Of a stretch of 64,000 nt of DNA, positions 56,389 to 63,734 are shown piece by piece. Both the position numbers and the translations under genes were made by a program. Position 1 is the stretch's first letter. Each line of letters opens with the position of its first letter. Source of the DNA: Sulfuracidifex metallicus DSM 6482 = JCM 9184 (lineage in GTDB: Archaea; Thermoproteota; Thermoprotei_A; Sulfolobales; Sulfolobaceae); NCBI GenBank assembly GCA_032834875.1, contig CP135238.1, positions 130,011-194,010 of the forward strand, written 5' to 3'. Below the pieces are notes generated by a model that saw only the letters and a program-made list of their open reading frames with translations, was not told the origin of the DNA and searched no databases.

Positions 56389-56692
56389 TCTGACTACTCA
56401 CCACTCTGGAAGGGTGAGGGTTACGTCATCATCGTTTCCACCATCCATTCTGGACTCCATTTGGTGAGCAGTAGGGATAGCCGGAGAGCCCACTTGCGCT
56501 TTTATCCATTACGTCTAGTCCCTTAAGTGAGATGATATCTGCTCCTCTCTCAGTCCCATTAAGCTGGAGGAGCGCAGCTAGAGTCACTAAGAGAAATTTA
56601 GAAGAACTCATATTTAAATATAAGGGGGCTATCCATCCCTGCCCCTGGAAGGGGTGAGGCTTTACGCCCCCTTAATCCCAATTTTTTGTAAT
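56389..56692 (+). repeat. Dispersed structured element, copy C
   Basis: Plus-strand copy beginning TCTGACTACTCACCACTCTG. First hairpin CACTC/GGGTG, middle pairing CACCA/TGGTG, then TAGTCCCTTAAG, the arm GCTCCTC/GAGGAGC enclosing CAGTCCCATTAAG, then GAGTCACTAAGAG. The terminal hairpin has the outer stem GGGGGC/GCCCCC around CTATCCATCC and GAGGCTTTAC, inner stem CCCC/GGGG, then TTTTTTGTAA. Compared with copy A, several stem positions differ on both sides so that pairing is kept. It truncates the 3' end of the ATPase remnant at 56690-57003. Confidence 0.75.
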
Positions 56693-57003
56693 CCACGTTA
56701 CCGTAAAGTTCGTAAATTGCTTGTTCAACTATATGCAGATCGTCAGATTTTAAATTTCTCAACCTCTCATCATCAAAATCGACATAAGCGAAGTTTTTGT
56801 CTTTAGGAGTGATAGAGTAGATTTCCCGCTCCTCCTAACCCCTAATATTGCTAGGACGTTTAGGATTGATAAGTTTGTTAGCAACTCCTCTTTAGGCATA
56901 TCTCTGGGTATTGCCTACTCATTAAGTTTTCTGCATCTTCTCTTTGTTCCTTTATAATGCTTTTTATTTCCTCAACGTTCACGCATAATAGGGTTTTTTG
57001 CAT
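56690..57003 (-). pseudogene. Archaeal AAA ATPase (DUF4143/ATPase-type) N-terminal remnant
   Basis: From an ATG at 57003: MQKTLLCVNVEEIKSIIKEQ, then in shifting frames PKEELLTNLSILNVLAILGV, RRSGKST (Walker A, G-x4-GKS) and NFAYVDFDDERLRNLKSDDL, IVEQAIYELYGNVDY. This is the opening of the archaeal ATPases usually annotated as ATP-binding proteins with DUF4143-like ends. At least two frameshifts break it, and the rest is cut off at the boundary of element copy C. Two palindromes lie directly before its start codon. Confidence 0.7.
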
Positions 57004-57014
57004 TTTTAAACTTT

Positions 57015-57062
57015 TGGAGTATACTCCATAAGTTAATCGGAAGAGTTTTGGAGTATACTCCA
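57015..57062 (-). promoter_or_regulatory. Two tandem 14-bp palindromes, operator-like
   Basis: TGGAGTATACTCCA occurs at 57015-57028 and again at 57049-57062, each a perfect inverted repeat, 34 bp apart centre to centre. They lie 12 and 46 bp before the ATG of the ATPase remnant (57003). The arrangement is what a dimeric repressor operator would look like. The regulator is unknown. Confidence 0.6.
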
Positions 57063-57122
57063 GAACTAAATCTGGGGAATAGTTCTATACTCTTTAAGTT
57101 ATAATGACGTCGCATACGGTAA

Positions 57123-57352
57123 GCCGTGTAGTATTTACGAGTTTTAGAATTGAGGGTAGACCAGAGAAGTTTGAGTATAGCACCTAAGAGATTTAATGTA
57201 ACAGTTCTTTTAGAGCTCAATCGGGTCATTTGCGAGACTTGGGCAAGAAGTAATGCAGTAATTGATCTTACTTTAGGTATGATAAACTATCTCGTTAGGA
57301 AGAGTAGACGTAGTTATCTTAATCCTTTATTCTCAAGTTCTTGAATATCTCT
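57123..57352 (+). pseudogene. Possible ribbon-helix-helix antitoxin-like remnant
   Basis: A plus-strand frame starting around 57189 reads KRFNVTVLLELNRVICETWA, then AVIDLTLGMINYLVRKSRRS. An initial basic strand followed by two helices is the ribbon-helix-helix layout of CopG/VapB-like regulators. The N-terminal frame is interrupted, and the 3' end overlaps the minus-strand gene at 57314. Weak; offered as a remnant only. Confidence 0.3.
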
Positions 57353-57862
57353 ATTTATTTCTTCAGTGACTTTGTCTAGTTCTTTAATTTCGTTTAGCTT
57401 ATAGGTAATTAACACAGAATAGGAATTAGCCATTGCCATGTAAGAGTTAATTCTAACGTTCTTCTTCTCTGACGATACCTCCAGACCCACAACTTCTCCT
57501 CCTAGCATATTTAAATTTAAATTTAATTTTCCATTAAATATCATTTCTAATGATAATTCTATGTAATCTATCTTGCCCAAGTTTAAATTACCAATGATCC
57601 TGCGTAAGTCTTCCTCAACTAAGTCTATTTTATCTAGGGACTGAATAAAGAAACTTATAGTACCGGTAATGTTATTGAATTCTACTATTAAATCATCTTT
57701 TAATGCAGTTACACTTCCTAATATCATAGACCCCGGAGGAGTTAATGGTAAATTATCGGAGATAACGTAGCTTAAGTCTTTGAGGATTCTAATCATGTCC
57801 CTTAAGTCTAAAGTATAAGGATAGGAAAACTTAAACAGAATTCTTATGCTTTTTATAATCAA
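57314..57862 (-). CDS. Uncharacterised protein, partner of HTH regulator
   Basis: A 182-residue soluble protein of alternating strands and helices (KFSYPYTLDLRDMIRILKDL, MILGSVTALKDDLIVEFNNI, SLEMIFNGKLNLNLNMLGGE). No signal peptide, membrane segment or family recognised. It overlaps the HTH gene before it by 4 bp, so it is co-translated with it and may be a cofactor or the regulated protein of a small module. Confidence 0.6.
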   Translation of the reverse strand: MIIKSIRILFKFSYPYTLDLRDMIRILKDLSYVISDNLPLTPPGSMILGSVTALKDDLIVEFNNITGTISFFIQSLDKIDLVEEDLRRIIGNLNLGKIDYIELSLEMIFNGKLNLNLNMLGGEVVGLEVSSEKKNVRINSYMAMANSYSVLITYKLNEIKELDKVTEEINRDIQELENKGLR

Positions 57863-58227
57863 TGATCCACAACTCCCAATTGAACCGTAGTTGAAGCAGG
57901 AACTAGTATTTTTTCCACTTTTATCGTTGGCTTAAAATTTATCTCTTTTTCCTTTTCTAGAATTTTTAGATGTTCCTTTAGTATTCCTTCTATAAAATTT
58001 ATGGCTTCGAATTTATCCACTTCATAAAATAAATCTAGGAGCTTCACTTTATTTTCATAATCTATATCTTTAACCATATCCCAAATCCATTGATAAATAG
58101 AACCCCTAGTTATTCCTATCCTGCTTGCTATCTCCGACTTAGAAAGACCCTTTTTATTTAATAAGTCAATAATCCTTATAGCGTCAGCCTTGGTAATTAT
58201 TCCAGCATAATAAAAACCAAAACTCAT
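57859..58227 (-). CDS. HTH transcriptional regulator
   Basis: A 122-residue protein with an N-terminal helix-turn-helix, residues about 10-50: ADAIRIIDLLNKKGLSKSEI, ASRIGITRGSIYQWIWDMV. Helix 3 with SIYQW is typical of Xre/HTH_23-like DNA-binding domains. The rest is helical, with a short strand-rich tail. The start at 58227 is supported by a TTTTATTA box about 27 nt upstream, with a palindrome between box and start. It lies in an accessory region next to a metallopeptidase gene, recalling ImmR/ImmA-type pairs; this is an inference. Confidence 0.75.
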   Translation of the reverse strand: MSFGFYYAGIITKADAIRIIDLLNKKGLSKSEIASRIGITRGSIYQWIWDMVKDIDYENKVKLLDLFYEVDKFEAINFIEGILKEHLKILEKEKEINFKPTIKVEKILVPASTTVQLGVVDH

Positions 58228-58247
58228 GTATAGCTATACTATACATA
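58228..58247 (-). promoter_or_regulatory. Palindromic operator between TATA box and HTH gene
   Basis: GTATAGCTATAC (58228-58239) is a perfect 12-bp palindrome that touches the ATG of the HTH gene; TATACAT follows as a further half-site. A TTTTATTA box lies at 58250-58258. Placed at the expected transcription start, it is well suited to autorepression by the HTH protein. Confidence 0.55.
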
Positions 58248-58290
58248 CTAATAAAAGCTTTACTAATAGACTCCAGCAAAGTATCGCGTT

Positions 58291-58871
58291 CTATTCTAGT
58301 TTCTCTAGTACGTCAATTAGATCCATTAACTTAATACTATATCTCTTTGCTAACTCAAGAGAGGCTTTGTAAATATCATTTTTTAACAAATTATCTATAT
58401 TATTATGACTGCATCCTTTAGAATAATATCTCCATAATTCTTTTATTCCTATAATCAAAGCTAGATTACCCCAAAATGTAGCATAAATTTCGTATTCCTT
58501 ATTAATTCGACAAATTTCATCAATAAATCTATGATCTAGGCATGCTCTAATTCTCTTCTTTAGATAATACAATGTAAGAAATTCGGTTAAACCTTCAAAA
58601 TACATATCTCTCGCCTGCTTATAGCTATTCGAATGAATTATTTCATGGACAATAGTTTCAACGCATATTATACAATTAATACAATATAATGTTAATATCT
58701 TTGAATTATAGTCGTAAGAACCCTTATCCCAAATACCGATTCTTCAACTCTAATCTCTTTTATGAGTGAATCATTAAAATTATCATATATTTCCTTAAGA
58801 CCTTCAACTATTTCCTTAGATTTCTTTTTAACTTCATTTTCATCGCATTTTACTACACAAAGTTCCGTCAA
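58291..58871 (-). pseudogene. HExxH zinc metallopeptidase, one frameshift
   Basis: From a TTG at 58871: TELCVVKCDENEVKKKSKEI, EIYDNFNDSLIKEIRVEESV, then a frameshift near 58716-58735, then DYNSKILTLYCINCIICVET. Next comes the zinc site IVHEIIHSNSYKQARDMYFE: HEIIH with a third glutamate ligand candidate 14 residues on (FEGLTEFL). The helical rest ends at 58291. About 193 residues in all, like compact gluzincin-type peptidases. The active-site part, including an in-frame methionine at 58605 downstream of HEIIH, is fully conserved. It precedes the HTH operon. Pseudogene, or an assembly error in a real gene. Confidence 0.6.
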
Positions 58872-59042
58872 TATAAAAATTTCTAAAAAGAACTGAGTAA
58901 ATAAGATTGTTGGCTAATTTACGGTATGTTACATAAAGCAGAATTACAAAGGTAGAGAAAGAAGCTTTATGATCGGCTAAACATAAGCTTGCTCGAAGTC
59001 GTTTATTAGGTTATAGATAGGTATATTTTACCTTTAACGCAG

Positions 59043-59887
59043 ATGAAATATATGGAAGAACTAAAAAGGAAGACCGTTGAGAGCATAACAGTACGCCAAC
59101 TTAGAGGATTTAGCGTAATAGACCACGAAAAAGGAGGGATCCCAACTTTACACCCTCGGAAAATTAACGTAATTGTGGGTTGCAATGGATCATTTAAAAC
59201 TACTTTCCTTGAAGCATTAACGGTAGCGCTATCAATAATTTCACCAAACGTGTATAACGTGAGATCTACCTTTACTTTGGCCTCTACTTTAAGGATGGAC
59301 ACCTTATGGCATTATTTCTTAGCTAAAGGGGGCATGGATATTTCATTAAATGAATTTAGGATTATGCTTCTTTAGATGATTTATTCAAGGTGCGTCCTAT
59401 TCAGCCTCTTCAGATCTAGCTTTACCTAACGGATTTAAGTTGACTAAAGATGATAAGGTAATAGGATTTTAAGAATAGATATGGCTCAAAATTCTGTACT
59501 TAGCATACAAGATATAACTCCAGATATGGAGGTTACCTAACTATAGATTTGTGGCGTTCTCTATTCCTAATCCAATATCTGTCGATTTCATAAATAACTT
59601 TCTATCTAGCGTTAGTTTTGCCAGCGTAAATGATAGATTAAAGAAACTGCTAAACCTTGAACTTGTAGGCATGAAGCCTGAATACAATTGAGGAAGAAAT
59701 TAAGGAGGCATTAAAAGGTTTTGAAATAGAGGAAGGACCGTATTTAAGTGAGCAAAGCGATAAAGAACACGTTATAATATCGTTAAGAATATCCGCTGAT
59801 GTAGATAATTGGAAAAAGGTTAAGTCTGAAGCATTAAAGAGAATTTTAGCTTTAAGGCATAAAATAGTTAAAGAGCAAACAGCGTAG
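59043..59887 (+). pseudogene. ABC/AAA_15-type ATPase pseudogene
   Basis: The first frame (59043-59375) has the N-terminal strands and Walker A of SMC/RecF-like ATPases: SITVRQLRGFSVIDHEKGG, INVIVGCNGSFKTTFLEALT. The P-loop is GCNGSFKT where GxNGxGKT is usual. Later pieces lie in other frames: VAFSIPNPISVDFINNFLSS, then DRLKKLLNLELVGMKPEYN, then EEEIKEALKGFEIEEGPYLS to a stop at 59887. The Walker B and signature motifs are lost. Such ATPases are common in defence and overcoming-lysogenization-type systems. Heavily decayed. Confidence 0.65.
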
Positions 59888-60040
59888 AAATCATTGTAGC
59901 TTAGAATCTTCGTTTTAATAATCCGTGAAGTTTTATTTTATCTTTTACTTGTTTTAAATATCTAGGCAAAAATAACTAAAAGTCACTGATCATAAATTGT
60001 CAATAAAACGTATTATTAGGAGAATCAGAATAATAATATT

Positions 60041-60562
60041 GTGTACGAGGTATTAGATTACAAGGGAAATCCCAAATCTTATATCCACATGAAAGTTATG
60101 GAAAGTTTAGTCGAAAGTAGGTTAGCATTAGAAATGTTGAAAAGAGGACTTTTAATTAACGCGTCGTCTAAAGCTTTTATTTCCATAAAGGCATTTATAA
60201 GTGCATTAATTGTAAAGGATTTTGATAAAATAATTCAGAATAAGCCTGAAAAGGAAAAAGAGTGGTATGAGAGAATAGGTTATTCTGCCCCAACAACAGG
60301 TCTTATAGGAGTTTCATATGATCTTGAAAAATTAGGCTATAACGTAAGTTTAGTAGTAAGAATAGCTCTATCTTTACATTCTTTTTCATATAACGGTTTT
60401 GATCCCAATTTAGTTAACTATAAAGATAAGGAAGAGGTTGAAAAGGATATAAAAAACGTAGTACAGTTTGTCATCGACAATGCCAAGAAATATTTTAATG
60501 ATTTTTGGAATGAAGAATTGAAAAAAGAATTGGAAAATCTGGTAAATGTGTCTAAAGATTAA
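60041..60562 (+). CDS. PaREP1-family protein
   Basis: A 173-residue, helix-rich protein of the PaREP1 family, known from Thermoproteota as an expanded family of unknown function related in layout to HEPN-type proteins. Family-like segments: YIHMKVMESLVESRLALEML with a SSKAFISIKAFISALIV helix pair, KEKEWYERIGYSAPTTGLIG, and LVVRIALSLHSFSYNGFDPN. GTG start. Intact and of usual length. It lies in the accessory tract between a decayed ATPase and IS remnants. A nucleic-acid-related or toxin-antitoxin role is possible but unproven. Confidence 0.75.
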   Translation: MYEVLDYKGNPKSYIHMKVMESLVESRLALEMLKRGLLINASSKAFISIKAFISALIVKDFDKIIQNKPEKEKEWYERIGYSAPTTGLIGVSYDLEKLGYNVSLVVRIALSLHSFSYNGFDPNLVNYKDKEEVEKDIKNVVQFVIDNAKKYFNDFWNEELKKELENLVNVSKD

Positions 60563-60670
60563 TATCGCCATAGCCATAGGGTTTGGGCTTTAGAGTTAAC
60601 ATTTACACGTAACTCATTGATTATTTTTAATCGCTTCTAAATATCGTTTTGACAAGTTATGTTTATATAG

Positions 60671-60733
60671 GTGTGCCCGTGGCGGAATTAGAAGTAATTA
60701 AAAGTGAGGAAAAGTTACGCCACTGGTAAACAC
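60671..60733 (+). repeat. Solo IS607 right end
   Basis: This 63-bp segment matches 24257-24318, the right end of the IS607 element (GTGCCCGTGGCGGAATTA, then AAGTAATTAAAAGT, AAGTTACGCC, GGTAAACAC), with about nine differences. No tnpA or tnpB is nearby. It keeps the GTGGCG/CGCCAC pairing potential of the presumed guide-RNA 3' hairpin. On the minus strand, it interrupts a short frame reading MCKNACGIITTVEGKV (60735-60783), which resembles the opening Fe-S motif of a molybdopterin oxidoreductase. Confidence 0.7.
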
Positions 60734-60800
60734 TATACTTTTCCTTCAACTGTGGTGATTATTCCGCAAGCGTTTTTACACATGTACCATCTTAAGAAAA

Positions 60801-60914
60801 TCATACATTATTTTTATCTAATAATAGTTTATTTAATCTAATTAGGAACTCAGGAAATATTTCTCTGTTAGCATAATAGATGAACTGCCCTTTTTCTAAC
60901 GTAAAATTTTCCAT
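60801..60914 (-). CDS. Small hypothetical protein or fragment
   Basis: A 37-codon frame, MENFTLEKGQFIYYANREIF, then LIRLNKLLLDKNNV. No family recognised. It lies between the solo IS607 end and the IS1-like remnant and may be a fragment of a larger gene. Weak. Confidence 0.25.
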   Translation of the reverse strand: MENFTLEKGQFIYYANREIFPEFLIRLNKLLLDKNNV

Positions 60915-60980
60915 TATTTAATCGAGTGTGGTGAGAGTGTCGTCGTTAAGCTATTTATATTTGTATAACGAGTATTACTT

Positions 60981-61675
60981 ATGGGTAGGAAGGCTGTAGT
61001 TAGGTAAGACGTTTCTTGTCCCTCTTGTGGTAGTCATCATGTTGTTAAGTGTGGTTGGGTAGGCAGTGTGTAGGGATTGTGGTAGATACTTCTTGGGTGA
61101 CGCTACTTACCATCATTCCAAGAAGTTGAGGGAGGAGGCTTTGAGGTTGTATGCTAACGGTATGAGTATGAGAGCCATTTCTAGGGTTTTGAACGTCCCC
61201 TTGGGTACTGTGTTCTTGGATTAAGCGGTATGGTGGGCAGAAGTTGAGTTGTGGGGTAAGGCTAAGGAGCTGGTCAAGGGTGGTGTTGTTGCTAAGGTTG
61301 TTGATAAGGTGTGGACTTACTTGTACAAGAATACTAGGGCTTTTCACTTGCTACGTTTACACGAAGCTGGGAGTTTACCTCATTTACTCTGTGGGGGATA
61401 GGGATGAGAGTACTTTCCTTGAGGTCAAAAAGTATTTGCTTGACGAGGGTAGATGGGTGAGCGATGATTATAACTTGTACTTCTGGTTGAAAGACCACAC
61501 GGTTGTCTCGCCAGTTAACCCGAATGAGTCCTATCATTCCTCATTAAGGGATAGGCTAATTGGATTCAAGAGAGCAAAGAAGGCAGTAAATATGAGCATT
61601 CGCACCATGATGTACTCCATAGCCCTTGTCCAATCGATTTGGAACATATATATAAGCTTTATGCAAAAAGGTTAA
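60981..61675 (+). pseudogene. IS1-like transposase pseudogene
   Basis: From an ATG at 60981: MGRKAVVR, TAA, then a zinc-finger-like SCPSCGSHHVVKCG and, in another frame, CRDCGRYFLGDATYHH, an HTH EALRLYANGMSMRAISRVLN, another TAA, then a catalytic part ELWGKAKELVKGGVVAKVVD, FTCYVYTKLGVYLIYSVGDR, NPNESYHSSLRDRLIGFKRA with SIRTMMYSIALVQSIWNIYI at the end. The N-terminal finger, HTH and the C-terminal NESYHSSLRDRL fit InsA/InsB-type IS1 transposases of archaea. At least two stops and three frameshifts; dead. Confidence 0.7.
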
Positions 61676-61917
61676 ATATGAGTGACCAGTCAGCTGGGAA
61701 AATTTAAAGCAATAAATTCCGCTTGGATCTTTTTTCTCCTCAAAAGAGCCCCTACTACATGAAGGACATGCTAGGTCTTGTCTAATTGCAAGCCTTCTGC
61801 TCATAAATAATACTGGTTATACAAAATATACATAACTTAATGACTGCACTATGCTCGCACTGACTCAATAAGTAATTCAAGATATTATTAAACACTATTA
61901 TTTACTATAATTATTTA

Positions 61918-62991
61918 CTATTTCCTTTCTACTATAACCTTGTATACAAACAAAGATGGCAAGATTGAAGATAACCCTGCTATTATAAAAATTCCATAAA
62001 ACAAATCCAGTTTTACGATAAATGCAAATAAGATTGAGGCTAACGCTGAGAAGATAGTATCCATCAAGTGATAAAATGAAGAAATTTTTGTGCTAAAATT
62101 TAACAATTTGACTACTGTTTCTTCAACGACTGGTGCCCTTAAAGATGAGGACATATTGGCTAAGAATATTAGGGATAAGAAAAGAAATATCGATTCTCGG
62201 TAAAATATAGAAAGTGATAAGAAGAGAATTAATTCTGCTATAGATAATGTTATGAAAACTGTCTCCCTTATTTTGTGAGCTACATAATAGAAAATAATTA
62301 GAGGAACTTGAATTATCATGAGGTATAAACTTATTTCCTGCGGGGTATATGCATAAAATACTGTAAGCAGAATTAAAGGTATATAACTTGTGATTGCAAC
62401 TCTTCTTAAACTTGCAAAGAAGCCAAAGAATATAACCAACTTCCCGACGTTTTTTAACCAAGAGTAGAGTTCCGATAAACTCTCTTTATTCTCTTCATAT
62501 CTAAGCATTGATGATAATACTAGGTTTGTAAACAATAGAGGAATAAATAATATTAGGAGAGTGTTTATCCCTATTATTCTACTTAAGTAGAATATTCCTA
62601 ATCCTGCCAAGCTAAGGGCATAAGTTAAGGTCATCATTATTGAATAATCCTTTCTCGTAAATCCTTTTTGAAGTATTATAACTGAGGAATTTATAGAGTT
62701 GGAGATACCCATAAAAATTGCAGAGAGGGTGAAAGTAAGGGAGGACCTTTGGATAATTAAGATTATTAGTATAAGAAGTTCTAATGCGGCTGAGACCAAG
62801 AGATTCCTCTTTGTCGAGAAAGACACCAAAATAATGTATGTGATAAACTGAGATATTGATATAGTACTTAATATTAACCCTATTTGGAAGTCATTTAAGC
62901 CTGATATTTTCATTAAAGCTAGGAACGCAAAACTCATGAAACCTATGAAAAATGAGATAATTGACTTATATGCTAAGTAATAATTCTTCAT
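61918..62991 (-). CDS. MFS-like transporter
   Basis: A 357-residue membrane protein with ten to twelve hydrophobic segments and short loops (SIISFFIGFMSFAFLALMKI, FQIGLILSTISISQFITYII). The pattern of segments, with a longer central loop near residue 165 (RYEENKESLSELYSWLKN), matches half-plus-half MFS carriers, though slightly short. It follows the QueC-like gene after 6 bp, so a co-transcribed export or uptake function for that pathway product is likely. No substrate can be named. Confidence 0.65.
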   Translation of the reverse strand: MKNYYLAYKSIISFFIGFMSFAFLALMKISGLNDFQIGLILSTISISQFITYIILVSFSTKRNLLVSAALELLILIILIIQRSSLTFTLSAIFMGISNSINSSVIILQKGFTRKDYSIMMTLTYALSLAGLGIFYLSRIIGINTLLILFIPLLFTNLVLSSMLRYEENKESLSELYSWLKNVGKLVIFFGFFASLRRVAITSYIPLILLTVFYAYTPQEISLYLMIIQVPLIIFYYVAHKIRETVFITLSIAELILFLSLSIFYRESIFLFLSLIFLANMSSSLRAPVVEETVVKLLNFSTKISSFYHLMDTIFSALASILFAFIVKLDLFYGIFIIAGLSSILPSLFVYKVIVERK

Positions 62992-62997
62992 TTAGAT

Positions 62998-63732
62998 TCA
63001 TCCATTATATTTTTTCAAAATGTTGACTAAGTTATCCACGAAGTCTTTAGGATATTCTCCAGTATACTGCAAGAATGGCCTAAAATACCTCTCTACTAAC
63101 TCTTCCAGACTTAGTTCTCTTGATAACTTATCTATCTCAGCAGGATGTAAATTATAGTAGTAGATTGTAGGATCTTTAACTTTTGCCTCTTCGAAAGCTC
63201 TTCTTCTAGATCTACACGCCATACATATGCCGCAGTGCATTTTTCCAGATACAATGCAACTATGAGTTTTTGTGAAATCTATGCCTAATTCATAACCCAA
63301 TTTAATAACTTCGCTTTTTACCATTGTGCGAAAAGGTGCTATAACCTTAAAACCCATAAGAGATTCAATATCCTTCAAGAGACTCATTCTATTATTCCAC
63401 TCATCCTTAAGCCAGCCCACAAACATAGTATTTAGATTCGGATAAGCTGAAAAAGATGCTAGGATTTCTATCACAAACTGGTACTTAATTATGTATTGTA
63501 TAGAATCTATTGGAGGGAGATCGAAAGACTTAATATAAGAGGAAAAATCAATGATATGTAAAGGAATATCGAGCTTTTTAGACAATTCTTTGACTAACTC
63601 TAATTCTCTTATTTGGGGAGGATAACCGTAATGTATGAAAGTTCCATGCAACACATATTTATCTTCAAGATAATACGCTAACACTGTGGAATCTATTCCT
63701 CCAGTAAGTTGAATAATAGCTTCCTCAACCAT
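62998..63732 (-). CDS. QueC-like ATP-pyrophosphatase (7-cyano-7-deazaguanine synthase family)
   Basis: A 244-residue PP-loop protein. The ATP-binding loop is LTGGIDSTVLAYY (SGGxDS in standard members). APFRTMVKSEVIKLGYELGI is the usual QueC core. The zinc site reads CIVSGKMHCGICMACRSRR: C-x8-C-x2-C-x2-C. QueC makes preQ0 from carboxy-deazaguanine with ammonia and ATP, for archaeosine in tRNA. The rest (ERYFRPFLQYTGEYPKDF) is longer than standard. Linked to a transporter and a short unknown protein, it may belong to a separate deazapurine or amidation pathway. Confidence 0.75.
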   Translation of the reverse strand: MVEEAIIQLTGGIDSTVLAYYLEDKYVLHGTFIHYGYPPQIRELELVKELSKKLDIPLHIIDFSSYIKSFDLPPIDSIQYIIKYQFVIEILASFSAYPNLNTMFVGWLKDEWNNRMSLLKDIESLMGFKVIAPFRTMVKSEVIKLGYELGIDFTKTHSCIVSGKMHCGICMACRSRRRAFEEAKVKDPTIYYYNLHPAEIDKLSRELSLEELVERYFRPFLQYTGEYPKDFVDNLVNILKKYNG

Positions 63733-63734
63733 GA

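Noticed and set aside
61045-61347. Minus-strand frame of 100 codons opposite the IS1-like gene
   Set aside because: Antisense shadow of the transposase pseudogene, rich in Q/T/S from its codon pattern; no family.
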